DNA of 64,000 nucleotides from Panicum virgatum (GCF_016808335.1 NC_053147.1:21004913-21068912), one strand, 5' to 3'; numbered from the stretch's first letter, positions 10,681 to 21,582 are shown. Notes: generated by a model from the sequence alone, not told the origin. Numbers and translations: made by a program.

Positions 10681-12609
10681 ATGTCCGGGGAAGGGATGAG
10701 TACCGATAGGGCTCCGTTTTTCGATGGCACGGGATTTCCACGGTGGAAAGTGCTTATGCAAGCACATCTTCAAGCCCGGGGGCTTGATGTTTGGCGTGTC
10801 ACCGAAGAGGGCAAGAAAAATGAGAATAAGGCCGAGAGACAATATGATGCCATTGCAAAATCAATTCTATTGTCTTCTCTATGTGATAGTGTGTTTAATC
10901 GTGTCTTTGCAAATGAAAATGCTCATAAGCTATGGAAGCAAATTGTCGAGAATCATGAGGGCACAAAGGATGTTGCCAATCAAAAATATCATATTCTCGG
11001 CGAGGAGCTTAGTAGCTTTAAGCAACTTCCCAATGAAAATGCTCATGACATGTACTCACGATTAAACACTCTTGTCAATGAAATTAATGCCTTAGGTCTC
11101 AATCAAGTTAAAGATGAGGACATTAACCGCAAGATCCTCCGAAGTCTTCGCAAGCCCGATTATGACATCATCAACACACTCTTGCAAAAGGAAGACTTGG
11201 TCAAGCTTTCACCCAACCAAGTCATCAATCAAATCATTGCCCATGAATATAGTATGGGGATGACAAAGAAGAAAGAGCAAGAGTCCACCTCTTCTTCAAA
11301 CAAAAAGAGTCTCGCCGCCAAGCACTCGTGCAAGCATCAACCAAGGCGACAAGACTCATCAAGCTCAAGTGAAGAAGAAGAAGAAGAAGAGGATGAGGAA
11401 GAAAGTGATGATGAATCAAGCTCAAGTGATGAAGAATATCCAAGGGCCGTGCTATACCATCACCGCAAGATTGCCAAGCATGTACATGAGCTCTATGAGC
11501 TTGGGTACAAAACACTCATTAGAGGGAGTGCGGTTGGGATGGAGAAGATGGCGAAGAAAAAGAACAAGTCAAGAGCCCAAGCTCTCTCCGCCATCCACAA
11601 GCCCAAGAAAAGTGGTGAAAGCTCAAGTCACAAGAAAAATTCCAAGAGCTCCACCACCCATCGCCCTCGGAGATTATCACCACCTCCCATGTGTCTTATG
11701 GCACTAGGTAATAACAATGTAAGTGATGACTCCTCCTCAAATGATGAATCCGATGTTGAAACCGATGAAATTAGTGAGATGATGACACTTCTCCAAAATC
11801 AACAAGAATATCTCACTAAACAAAATGAAGAAATCAAAACTCTCAAGGCTAAAGAAAAACTTCATGCTTCATTTGTCTCAAGATATGAGAACTTGCTAAA
11901 TAAATTCAATTTGTTAGACAATGAGCATAAAGAACTTAAAATGAAATATGAGAGTCTTGAGTCTAAAAGTGAATCATCATCGGATAAATCATTTCCTTGC
12001 AATATTCCTTGTGCTATCTCTTTTGACAAGGTAGATGCCTCTACCTCTTGTGATCTAACCTCTTGCAATGAGAATGTGATTGTAGAAACATGTGATGATC
12101 TCATTGCTAAGGAAAATGATGAGCTTAAACAAGAGATAGAAAGGCTAATGACGGACTTGAGGCGGCTCAAAGGAAAGTACACTCAAGAGCAAATCCAACC
12201 TTCTCAAGATAACACCTCCGCGGGCGTGAAGAAGCTTGAGAAGGGAGAAACCGTGACTTGCTTCAAGTGTCACAAAGAAGGCCACAAGTCCTACCAATGC
12301 AAGGAGAAAGAGGGCAAAGCAAAGGGCAAAGAAAATAGCAAGCCCAAGAACTTGAACAAGAACAAGAAGGCTAAGGAGATCAAGAAAAACACATCTCCAT
12401 ACTTGAAGGCGTCCTACATGTACACCAAGCCCACCCACAAGAAAAAGCAAAAGAGCAACCACTACATACTTGAAAAGAAGAAGAATGGCAAGGTGGTGGC
12501 TCATGTCATGGGGTGGAGAACATATGGATGGAACCAACCTATTTGGGTGCCCAAGGATATTATTCATACCATGGATGGCTCTCAAAAGGTTTGGGTTCCT
12601 AAGACTTAG
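10681..12609 (+). CDS. gag: Copia-type Gag polyprotein
   Basis: An open frame of 642 codons from ATG at 10681 to TAG at 12607-12609; an ATG five codons on is an alternative start. The N-terminal third (about residues 10-200) looks like the UBN2/copia gag family, with FDGTGFPRWK near the start and an EKLWKQ-like helix region. A Ser/Glu-rich acidic stretch follows (about 225-260), then long charged coiled-coil segments (about 360-500). A single zinc knuckle CFKCHKEGHKSYQC (CX2CX4HX4C) lies near residues 528-541, and the tail is Lys-rich. Gag forms the particle that packages element RNA. No pol follows in any frame. The frame is intact, which fits the identical LTRs, so the protein could be made. 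Confidence 0.9.
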   Translation: MSGEGMSTDRAPFFDGTGFPRWKVLMQAHLQARGLDVWRVTEEGKKNENKAERQYDAIAKSILLSSLCDSVFNRVFANENAHKLWKQIVENHEGTKDVANQKYHILGEELSSFKQLPNENAHDMYSRLNTLVNEINALGLNQVKDEDINRKILRSLRKPDYDIINTLLQKEDLVKLSPNQVINQIIAHEYSMGMTKKKEQESTSSSNKKSLAAKHSCKHQPRRQDSSSSSEEEEEEEDEEESDDESSSSDEEYPRAVLYHHRKIAKHVHELYELGYKTLIRGSAVGMEKMAKKKNKSRAQALSAIHKPKKSGESSSHKKNSKSSTTHRPRRLSPPPMCLMALGNNNVSDDSSSNDESDVETDEISEMMTLLQNQQEYLTKQNEEIKTLKAKEKLHASFVSRYENLLNKFNLLDNEHKELKMKYESLESKSESSSDKSFPCNIPCAISFDKVDASTSCDLTSCNENVIVETCDDLIAKENDELKQEIERLMTDLRRLKGKYTQEQIQPSQDNTSAGVKKLEKGETVTCFKCHKEGHKSYQCKEKEGKAKGKENSKPKNLNKNKKAKEIKKNTSPYLKASYMYTKPTHKKKQKSNHYILEKKKNGKVVAHVMGWRTYGWNQPIWVPKDIIHTMDGSQKVWVPKT

Positions 12610-14426
12610 GCACCAAACAAGTGCATCGGGGGATTTGGATGCTTAGCTTACAAGTTAAAAGTGAAGGTCCAAGCCAAAACAAGCTAAGCTCACAACTTGG
12701 ACATTTGTTGCCCAAGTCCCCCATAAGGTAATGGTAGCTAGATTTCAATTCAAGCATCATGTAGCTCCATTGCTTTTGCTAGGATGTTTGCTTGTTTTGC
12801 ATCTCCTAGTGTTATATATGGTGGGTTGCTTATGCCATGACTCTAACCCATGAGCAACCTACATGGTTTGATAAGTGTGTAGAAAGCTACACAAGGTTAC
12901 CTTTCATGGTACACGGACTTCATGAGGTATGTATTTCTTATGTGTACTATGAACACAAGCTATAGGGTAAACTTCCCAATTGTGTAAAAATCAATGTGCA
13001 TACATTTGCTTGGTGATTCAAACACTAAATGCACACATTTAGGGGGAGTTCACTTTATAGCTTGTGATTTTGAGACTAACATGTTTGCTAGCTTATCTTT
13101 TGTAGTCTCACGTGAAGTTAACACTCTAAGAGAATGTGTCTCACAATCAATGTGAACAAACAACTCTATAAGAGTGGCTAGATAAATTGTGCCTTCATGC
13201 ATATTGAGCCATGCTTTATTGAACTTAAATGCTCATATCTAAGTTCATAGGCTATGTGCTCATACACTTGCTCAACCTTGGTGTACCAAGTACTCTTCCT
13301 TCAAAGACTTTCAATTGGTTGCAAGTCACTTTCTATTTGGTACATGCAAGGTAAACTAAGTTGTTCCCCCGGAGGTATGCTAGGTTCTAAACTCATTCAA
13401 TTGGTATAATTGTCAATTCCTTATTTTTTTTTAGAGCTACCTCCGTGCATGATATGATCTAAGCTTTCTAGTTATAACATCTAGTTGTGCACTTGATTTT
13501 CACATTATCACTTTATGCACATACTTGTGGAAAGCTTAGCTCATGTCATGCTAGTTTCGTGATTTTGTGATCCACCATAGTAAATTCTCAATTGGTATCT
13601 TCATTGATATCATACAATTGGATCATGAGTCATGGAGCTAACTCCCTAGGATACTAATCTTCTTTTGAGCTATATTATTTTGCAAGAACTTTTAGAAGCA
13701 AGACCTTTTAAGTAATTTGATTCCAAAGAGGGACAAATGTGGATCAAGAAAGATTGGACAAGGGAAGAAGACCAAGCCATAACTCCCAAAGGTTAAAGAG
13801 ATAAATGATATAGGGAGACATGGCTAGTCACCTAGAGCTATCTCCATGAATTCAATTTCCTTTGAACACTACCCCTACAAGTCACAATTGGTATTACAAT
13901 GGATGTCAAGATAGGAGGTGCCACAAGCTTTGAAAAAGGGGGAGCTTGTTCAAACAATGGGAGATATGCCTAATCTAGTTGGTATAACACTCTATCACTA
14001 GTGAATTTCTTTTGCTACTAATGATCCTTGTTGCTAGTGGTTATGAAGCTTTTAGGTGCTTAATGACAAAGGGGGAGAAATGTACCCTAAAAGCAAGCAA
14101 GTGATGCCATTAGCAAGGGGGAGGAATGGAATATGCAATGCAAAAGGATGCATGGTGATAGGGGGAGGTACTTAGTCAATGTGGGGGAGAAGTGCAATTT
14201 GATGATCCCATGGACTAAGGTACAAATTTTTCATTGCTCATATGGTTCAAACCACACACAAGCCTTTGTTCTACAATTCTTTCTACAATTGGTATCAAGG
14301 GCTTTTTAAAATGAGCATTGAAATGTCATCCAAGCAAGCTAAGTAGTTTCTAACTTTTCAAATTTGTATCAATTTCATATTCTTGCAATTTATCTTGCTT
14401 GCTTTGGTTGTGTTGTCATCAATCAC
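12610..14426 (+). other. Non-coding 3' half of the copia element
   Basis: AT-rich, with several GGGGGA purine runs (for example near 13940, 14080, 14110 and 14160). No pol domain can be read in any frame. It appears to fill the place where protease, integrase and RT would be. Confidence 0.7.
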
Positions 14427-14440
14427 CAAAAAGGGGGAGA
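14427..14440 (+). other. Polypurine tract of the copia element
   Basis: An AAAAAGGGGGAGA run directly before the 3' LTR at 14442. Confidence 0.8.
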
Positions 14441-14441
14441 T

Positions 14442-15969
14442 TGTAGCGAAAATGGCCTCTCATGCCATATTTCAATATAATGTTTTGGCGATTGATGACA
14501 CACGCAACACTTGAACTAATGTGTTTGCTTAGATGATATACTCAGGCTTTTAGGTTCAAGTGATGACAAAGAGAAGAGAGGCGAAGCTAGGCCCGAAGGG
14601 CCGCCCCTACGGGGGTCGAGGGGGAGCCGCCCCTCGCGGGTCTCAGGGCAGCGCCCTGAAACCTAAAAGAAATCAAGTCACCGGTTGAACCGACGCCAAG
14701 CAAATTACACACGTCGGTGCATTGACTTGAGCACGTCTGGGAGTTTTAGTATCACCGGTTAAACCGACGTAAGGCAAAATGTACTCATCGGTGCAATGAC
14801 AGAGATGGCCTGCGGGCTAGGGTTTGGCACCGGATGAACCGACGATAGCAAGTTTGAATACGTCGGTGCAATGGCAGAAGCAGACCAAGAAAAATGCATA
14901 CATCGGATGAACCGATGATGCACCGGTTAATGGCATCGGTGCAGTTGTCCAGAGAGTTTGTTTTTCAAGGATCAGAGGACAGTTGCACTCACCGGTTAAA
15001 CCGACGCTAATATTACATACATCGGTCGATTGCGTCGGTTGATTGCCCGTACACGTAACGGCTAGTTTTCAGTGGGCAGTTTAGTATCACCGGTTAAACC
15101 GACGATGGCAATTTGGGGAGCATCGGATTAACCGGTGTTAAGCACAATTCTGGCAGCTTTTCTCCAACGGCTATATTTGCTTGTGCTGCCTATATATACC
15201 CCCAAGGCCGGGTCATTTGAGTGTGCTGGAGTTCAAAGAAGTATACTAGAGCTAAAGATCATCTCCAACCACCATAGAGCTTCATTGTACATCATATAGG
15301 CTTAAGCACACTTGTGAGAGTGCTTAGTGCTTGTAATAGGGATTAGTTCTTGCGAGAGCTCCCTTGAGAGAAGTCTTGCTGCGGCAAGCAACTTGTGATC
15401 CGTCGTGTGACCCTCCGTCTTGGTGTGGAAGTGGCAACGACACTTTGTGCGGGGGAAGAGGAGGCCCCCTCCTTGGTGGAGAAGCTCCGTAGTGGATTTC
15501 GGCCGGGTGACCGAGAGAGACGGTGGCGGTGCACGAGACTCGGTGTCTTGTGGGCACTTGCCTTTGCTTGCCGGCATCGCCATTGGTGGCGTAGTGCAAG
15601 ACGGTGATCGGAAGAGCCTCGGTGTCCCGTGGACGTAGGCGTTTATGCCGAACCACGTTACATGACCGTGTCTACTCGGGAGTTTGCATCCCTCTTGCAC
15701 TTATCTCTTTACTTACCGCATTACGTTTCCGCACTTACTCTACCTTGCATACCTTTACTTTCCTAGTTAGTTTGATTAGGATTAGCTAGGTTGCAAGTCT
15801 TTTTAGGGGTTAGTAGAGAGTAGCATAGATAAACCTTAGTCATAACTAGCATGCGTAGGACGTGTTAGGTTTATCTTTTGCAAGTAGTTTGAGCCCTAGG
15901 TTAAAAAGCGATTAGCGACCCTATTCACCCCCTCCCCCTCTAGGGTCGGACACCCCGGTGATCCTTACA
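14442..15969 (+). repeat. 3' LTR of the copia element
   Basis: 1528 bp with no difference from 9042-10569 in line-by-line reading. It is followed directly by the CCATC target duplication. Confidence 0.95.
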
Positions 15970-16004
15970 CCATCCCACACTACCGGTTGTCCCTTCCTTC
16001 CCCC

Positions 16005-16182
16005 AGGGGCGGAGCTAGCGGTGGGCCTAGGGGGGCTCCAGCCCCCTCTAAACTCCCACAAACAATGGAGCCGCCTTGAGCCCCCCTCCATTTTTTAGGA
16101 CAAAGAATGAGGAAGAAGGGAAGGAAAGGGAGAGGAAGAAGAAACTCAGCACCCCCTTGATCTGTTCCTAGATTCGCCACTG
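16005..16182. mobile_element. hAT-type MITE in the GRF gene
   Basis: 178 bp with ends AGGGGCGGAGCTAG and TAGATTCGCCACTG. The 8-bp flanks CTTCCCCC (15997-16004 and 16183-16190) match perfectly. It belongs to the same family as 6606-6784. Confidence 0.8.
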
Positions 16183-16282
16183 CTTCCCCCCTTTCCTTTC
16201 CCAGTGCCAAAACCCTTCCCACCAGACGACCCTCCAGACATTGCTACTCCAGTGACTGTAAGAGCCTTGAAATGAAGGGGGG

Positions 16283-16290
16283 TATATATA
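16283..16290 (-). promoter_or_regulatory. TATA box of the minus-strand GRF gene
   Basis: TATATATA on the minus strand, 42 bp before the ATG at 16241, in a CGGGC...CCCCC context. Confidence 0.5.
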
Positions 16291-16339
16291 GCCCGGAAAA
16301 GTTTGATACCGGTGTGTGGATGTGTCAATGTACCTCAAA

Positions 16340-17000
16340 ATTCGGATTGAATTTAGTCTTCACAAGATTCTGAAAAGCCTATTTTCGATAGCTGAAAAGG
16401 CTATATGACATAACAATGAAAAGGCTATTTGAAAGAACATTGAAAATACTATTTGAAAGGGCAGTGAAAAGGCTATTTGAAATTGTTCAAAAGGCTAGTT
16501 TCAGTAGCATTGAAAAGGCTAGATTCGATATCTCTGAAAAGGCTAGGTTAGATAACTCTGAAAAGGCTCGGTACAACAGCACAACATGCACCTAAATGGG
16601 GCCAGAAATATTTGTATCTTACAAATAATTGTTTTAAAACATCACAGTGTTTCCAATAAAATCGACATTGCTAAACCGATCTAGCTCCACACTTCCTCCA
16701 TGGTATAAGGTGACTACATTGTCCATCTAATTGGTTAATAGATAGCAAAAGTAAATTAGTAAATTGATAGCAAAAGTAAATTTCTAAATTCTTAACAAAA
16801 CTAAAATGCTATATATCTACAAGCTCATATATCTACATTCTCATGTTATATTGATAACTATATTTGCTAAATTGCTAACTATATTGCACCAACTAAATTT
16901 TCTAACTTGCTAACTACATTGCTACCTACTAACCTTAATTTGCTAACTAACAATGTCTAACAGTTTGTAGCTAATTTGAATTTACTAACAGAAACATACA
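16340..17000. repeat. GAAAAGGCTA short repeats (16367-16575) and AT-rich spacer
   Basis: About ten copies of GAAAAGGCTA or near variants, spaced roughly 20-30 bp, lie in 16367-16575. 16740-16980 is AT-rich with repeats such as TTGCTAACTA. All of this is inside the Mutator-like element and non-coding. Confidence 0.7.
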
Positions 17001-17004
17001 TACC

Positions 17005-17374
17005 TTGAAGTGGGTGGGGTGGGGTGGGGGGGGGGGACGACATGGGAGCTGGCGGCCGCCCCAAACTCTAGCGGCCGGGCCAAGCGCCGCGGACAGCCCA
17101 AACTCTGGCGGGGGCACGAGCGCCACGGCCGGCTGGGGAAGCCCTGCGCGTGTTACGCCGGTGGCATGGCCGGCAGCGCGGGCGGGCAGGGAGGGCCCTG
17201 CTGTGGTGGGCACCAATGGCGACGGCGGCGCGGCCAGATGGGGGGAGGGGCGGACGGCGTCGGTGTCTAGATCCGTGGCGCCGAGGTCGCTGCCATGCCA
17301 CGCCAGCTTTGCTGCCATGCTGAAGTGCTGCCCAGAGCTCGGCGCTACGTATCATGGTGCCGAGATGTGTAACT
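17005..17374. other. GC-rich subterminal region of the Mutator-like element
   Basis: It starts with a G-run near 17012-17036. Long frames exist on both strands, but there is no recognisable domain. The left end of the element has a matching region at 6890-7090 rich in GGCGCCGAG-like words. Confidence 0.5.
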
Positions 17375-17492
17375 TTGGCGCCACGACCTGTGGTGCCGAA
17401 CCCCAGGGTCCAAAACACAATTCATTTCTAAAAGGACCTGAATGTGAAATTATTAAAAAAAGAATAAAAAGCAAAGAGTACAGCACGACTGC

Positions 17493-17712
17493 AGTCGACG
17501 AGGCGCTCACCCATCCGGTGCAGGAGGCGCTCACCTGTCTGCATAGCTAGGTCCAAGTTGAATGCTTACCTAGCGCTGGTAGCGCTTACATCTTTGCTAA
17601 ATTTTTTAAATCTTAATTAAAATTTAGCTCACCTCATTAGCACTCCTATTTGGATAGCTTGCTAAAGTTTAGCACTTTTATCCATTAGCATTTGATTCTA
17701 GACACAACCTAA
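17493..17712. repeat. Duplicated block a' (copy of 4828-5012)
   Basis: Starting near 17559 the sequence follows 4828 onwards, including the CTGGTAGCGCTTA, ATTTAGCTCA and GACACAACCTAA phrases. It continues the UGT-cluster intergenic DNA interrupted by the Mutator-like insertion. Confidence 0.65.
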
Positions 17713-18692
17713 AAACAACTCCAATAGTTTGGCAAATTGGTTCTCTATCATTGTTTTTTAGTAAAAGTAAGAAAAATAGGGCTTCAACAGTTTGCTATCT
17801 TCCTTACCATCTTTTGTCAACTTGGCAAATGCAGCTGTTCAACACGCAAATATACGCGCTGGCTACTGTCGGGCAAATTGCCTGCTGCTCCAGCTATAGG
17901 CTGCTACTCCTACCGATTACATGTGCTGCTCGACATGCATTAATCATTGCCTGCTCTTGCTGTACATTGCTGCTCGTGCCGATTGGATGTACTATGTATT
18001 GTTTAGATGCATAAAAGTGCATCCCGTAAAGCACTGTAGTATTTTTATATTTGATAATTATTGTCCCACCATAAATTAACTAGGCTCAAAAGATTCGTCT
18101 CGCAAATTACAGATAAACTGTATAATTAATTATTTTGTTTAATTACATTTAATATTTCATACATGTGTTTAAAGATTTGACGTGATGTGGAATCTTGTAA
18201 AATTTTAGAATTCTAAAGGGAACTAAACAAGGGCCTAGTAGAACATTACGCTGCTGCTGATCCATGTCCCATCCTCGTCTCCTGCTGATGCTGATCCATT
18301 GCACACTCGTATATTATTTAAAAATATATTTGATTGAATACTCGAGGCATGAATCCTGGCCGGCGGAAGATGGATCGACAACAATTTGAAACTTCTGTAA
18401 ACGGCTGGGAAGAGATTTGGATGGAGGGGAGGGCTGGAACGGAGGAAGAGATGGCCGGCTGGGAGAAAGGGATCGCGCGTGAAAGAATGACGCGGCGGCG
18501 GCGGCTTCATGTGGAGAAGAACACTTCACGCAAAGCATTACAGAAACCGACCGGGATAAGTCTTGTGGTCTTTTTTTTTTCATTTTATTAAGTCCAAAAT
18601 AGCAAACTATTAGAGAGGGGCAGTTTTTTTACTTGGCATATAGTTTTGGGAGTTGACAAGTCACAAGATTTGCCAAGTAAAATTTGACAAAC
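17713..18692. mobile_element. Insertion of about 1 kb within the duplicated block, with a nested MITE
   Basis: It is absent from the copy at 4990-5000, where the flanks are contiguous. The left end contains AATAGTTTGGCAAATT and the right end AAATTTGACAAACTGTATA, which form a rough inverted repeat. No coding function is seen. Confidence 0.5.
17996..18235. mobile_element. TTGTTTAG-type MITE
   Basis: Ends ATTGTTTAGATGC and AACTAAACAAGGGCC. The interior holds AGATTCGTCTCGCAAATTA and ACAGTTTAT-like words shared, inverted, with 52684-52925. Confidence 0.7.
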
Positions 18693-19610
18693 TGTATATA
18701 TTGGAGGTTAAAACCATGTCTCTATAGAGAACCCAAGAGCACTGGAGCTACCAGTTTGATCACAGGGCTATCCGAAGAACTGAAGAAGCCCAACAAAATT
18801 GAGCAAAACGTGCCTCAATTTAGCTCCTCCGAACTGCTTTTGGCTTTTCTCATGCTATATATTATGGTGATATTTCATTTGTGTCTCACCATCTGAATAA
18901 CATAGAGATCAAAATGTCAGATTGCGGCAACTCAAATTCTATATTATATTCAATAATACAGGTTGTCGTAGTGCACAGTGATGCTCTTTAATCTCATCTC
19001 AAAACCATTCAAGTCATCGCAATCTAGCTACTTTAAATTAAATTTGCCTCCTGTCATTATAGTAATTTGCCAACAAATCGTTGTTAGCCCTTATCTTAGT
19101 GATCCTCTTTATCCATTCAAATTGTCATAACTATTTCAAGAAAAATTGGTCTCATTATGCATTGGGTTCCTCGAAAATGCTCCACACCAAAGTGTGGCAA
19201 CTTCTATCCTAACTACTCTCTCTGTTTTCATTTACATATCGTATTAGATTTGTTCTAAATCAAACAGCTAACTTTGATCAAAACTATTGGAAAATGTAGC
19301 AACAAATATACTACCCAACATATGCACTATCAACATTAATTTCATGATGGATTCAATAAAACAAATTTGGTATTGTAAATGTTATTATTTTTACAAATTT
19401 AGTCAAAGTTGATCGAGTTTGACTTAGGACAACTCTAATACCATATGTAAATAAAAACAAAGGGAGTATTGACATAATTCATTCAACAAATTATCATAAT
19501 TAATCCACAATAAATATGTTTCATCGTTGTAGTAACTGGTTTCATGGTGCAGCTTCACATAAACTATAAGAGCAAGTATTATAACAGGTTGCAAGTAGGC
19601 TAAATGCTGA
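18693..19610. repeat. Duplicated blocks c and d (copies at 50431-50606 and 53347-54104)
   Basis: 18693-18840 matches 50431-50600 and 18855-19610 matches 53347-54104, continuing after 54464. Here the two parts are contiguous. In the other copy they are split by 2.7 kb of nested transposons. The sequence is AT-rich and no gene is recognised. The ATG phrase AAAACCATG has no long frame behind it. Confidence 0.8.
19216..19466. mobile_element. Stowaway-like MITE
   Basis: Inverted ends CTCTCTCTGTTTTCATTTAC and the complement of CTCCCTTTGTTTTTATTTAC, flanked by TA (19214-19215 and 19467-19468). A diverged copy occupies the same place in block d' at about 53757-53990. Confidence 0.75.
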
Positions 19611-19784
19611 GGTAGAGAGAGAAAAGAAGAGAGAGGAGAAGCGGCTGTAAATTTATAGCTAGCTTCGACAAAACAAAAAGAAATTTTGTGAAAAAGACAG
19701 ATCAGACATATATTAATGGTGAAAAACTAAATACTATACGAGTGGTTCGGAGGTGAGTTGTAAGGATTATTGCAATCAGCAACC

Positions 19785-19916
19785 GGCTGCATTATTAACA
19801 TTGCTCTAAGGGCACCCGTAACAATTAACGGCAATAGCTCACTTTAGTACGGCTGCATTATTAACATTGCTCTAAGGGCACCCGTAACAATTAACGGCAA
19901 TAGCTCACTTTAGTAC
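19785..19916. repeat. 66-bp tandem duplication
   Basis: Two identical 66-bp units, 19785-19850 and 19851-19916, starting GGCTGCATTATTAACATTGC. Confidence 0.95.
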
Positions 19917-20471
19917 CTACGTATCCATGCCAGCTCAACTTATAGAGACTACAATCGGCGACAGTTCCAACGGTTAATCTTTGGCGCAGCATCCACCATA
20001 AATGTGAGTCCCATGTGGCCGCCGCATGCCCAGCAGCCGCGTGCTCTCCTATCCGCATCCGGCATCCCATCTCCCCTGGGACCACACGGAACAAAGGAAA
20101 ACGCACCGTAGGGTCAGCTCGGCGTCGAACAAAGAGCTGGCGACTCTCTCGCTTTGTCTAGCGACCATTTTTTCTCTCTCTGTCTCTCTCTCTCCGACGT
20201 GGCTCTGCTGTAGAGGGTGCTATCGGGCCGTTGCAGGCGCCCTAAGGGCATCCCAACCCTCTATATAAGATGATTTCATAGCATTAATATAGCGCAATAT
20301 AGGACTTTTAGTTTATGTGGCATCATTATAAAATGAGAAAGAGAGTGAAGAGAAAGAGAGGAAGAAACGAGAACTTTTACGCTAGACATTGTTAAATTGT
20401 TCTTTGGGAGTGAGATGGTGTCTTCCTAATAAATGAAGATAAAATATGATTGGGGGAGAAGAGAGAACGAG
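19917..20471. other. Intergenic; left half of a MITE interrupted by the large gypsy element
   Basis: 20245-20471 starts GGGCATCCCAACCC. The sequence right of the gypsy element (38862-38980) ends with ATGGGTTGATATTGCTC, its rough inverted partner, so one MITE was probably split. 19917-20244 shows no gene. Confidence 0.45.
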
Positions 20472-21567
20472 TGTCGCTGCGGAAAATGGGCGACTATAAA
20501 ACTACTTGATTACTTGATTGTTGTGCGCTTGATCGGATATGGTCTAGCACGCAAAGACTCGAGAATTTAGATTGGTTCGGACCTGAAATGCCCTACGTCC
20601 AGTATGGGGGTGGTGTTCTTGCTCTATTGCTCTCGAGCCCGGGTGCTCAAAGTTCAGAGGGGAGCTTACAAGCTGGTCTAGTAGAGTCGAACCCGTGAGA
20701 GTCCAACCCTTTCCTACATGGAGGTCCTTCCCTTTTATAGTCTAAGGTGGGGCCCCCATTTACAGTTATCTAGCGTTGTGCCTTTGCACCGTCGGGGCGC
20801 AAATTGTCCTTGTCAGTCGTCGGGGCCCACTCAGTCGGTCGGGAGTGGGCGAGCTTGATCCTAGCAATCTTCTGGTGCAAGGAATGATCCTGGTGATCTC
20901 CTTGAGCGGTGTGTTCCTCAGGCGCTGTCCCATCCTGGCTCAGTCGGGGCGGCGCGACCATCCGGTCGGCCGCTCGGGGGTCTCCTTCGGTCTTGTCCGC
21001 CGGAGCCTGGGTTTCTTACCTGCGGGGCTATCTTACGTAGCTCTGTCACCAAGCGGCGCGCCCGGTGATGGGTGTCTTACCGAGGCCTGCCCGGGAGCGT
21101 CCGGTCACGATCGCTGGCGTAATGGAGTGGCGCACAGAGGCGACCATCATTACGGCGAGGGGAGGCAGCGTCTGTGGACGCCCCCTCCCGTTGTGTCAAG
21201 GGGCCCGCGCGAGCGGCGCTGTCCCCTTGTCAGGGAGGCTTGCTGGCTTGGCCCTTGGCACAAGATAAGGAGAACCGGCGCCTTGGGGCTTGCACGGAGG
21301 CTGTCTTGGCTGGCACGCCTGTCAGGGGGCACGACGCCCTTGGAGCGCACGTCTCAGGTTACCAGCTTGGCCCTAACCCGGGGCGCTAGGTCGGGGGGGG
21401 GGCTGCCACGTGTTCGGGAGGTCGGGCTCCCGGACCCGTTCGCTTAGCGGCGAAGGCAGCTCCCTGCGCGTCTTAACGGGCCGTCCCGTCCTTGGCCCAA
21501 TTAATCTACCGGGCCTTGCTTTATATAAGTCGGGCCCGTTAGGGACCCCCGGTTTATTCCCCCGTCA
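20472..21567 (-). repeat. 3' LTR of the large gypsy element
   Basis: 1096 bp, TGTCGCTG to CCGTCA, matching 37769-38861 with scattered differences. TATAAAA on the minus strand is at 20733-20739. Confidence 0.92.
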
Positions 21568-21582
21568 GAGGCCCCCGAGCGG
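21568..21582 (-). other. Polypurine tract of the large gypsy element
   Basis: On the minus strand, GCTCGGGGGCCTC abuts the 3' LTR. Confidence 0.65.

Larger units (their letters stand above)
9042..15969 (+). mobile_element. Young gag-only copia-type LTR retrotransposon
   Basis: Two LTRs of 1528 bp (9042-10569 and 14442-15969) lie exactly 5400 bp apart. I see no difference between them line by line. A perfect 5-bp duplication, CCATC, flanks it (9037-9041 and 15970-15974). The primer-binding site TTGGTATCAGAGC (10571-10583) fits initiator tRNA-Met, as in Ty1/copia elements, and a purine tract AAAAAGGGGGAGA precedes the 3' LTR. Inside there is one open frame, for Gag. Protease, integrase, RT and RNase H are absent, so it depends on an autonomous relative. 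Identical LTRs mean insertion was recent. Confidence 0.93.
8446..16241 (-). pseudogene. GRF zinc-finger gene split by a MITE and a copia element
   Basis: The start is ATG at 16239-16241 on the minus strand, about 42 bp downstream of a TATATATA (16283-16290). Exon 1 begins with a Gly/Ser/Lys-rich leader and is interrupted by the MITE at 16005-16182 and the copia element at 9042-15969. When each insertion and one copy of its target duplication are skipped, the frame runs on without a shift through 8829. Exon 1 ends in a zinc-finger half with KCRHAEDYL and GGRRFFKCPR. An intron at 8755-8828 has GT-AG borders and keeps phase. Exon 2 continues ENCGFTRWVD, completing the GRF finger. Stops at 8946-8948 (TAG) and 8665-8667 (TAA) show decay beyond the insertions. 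The C-terminal tail is Pro/Ser-rich. The role of the protein is unknown. Confidence 0.75.
6806..17483. mobile_element. Mutator-like element with two convergent GRF zinc-finger genes
   Basis: The terminal inverted repeats are about 110 bp (6806-6915 and about 17375-17483). They share CGTACT or TGTACT followed by TTTGCTTTTTA and a TTTCACATTCA block. The flanks are 9-bp duplications, CACGGCTGC (6797-6805) and CACGACTGC (17484-17492), with one mismatch, the size typical of Mutator. Removing the nested copia element and MITE leaves about 3.5 kb carrying one plus-strand and one minus-strand degenerate gene. No MURA-type transposase is visible, so it was probably non-autonomous. A short relative sits at 51699-52556. 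Confidence 0.8.
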
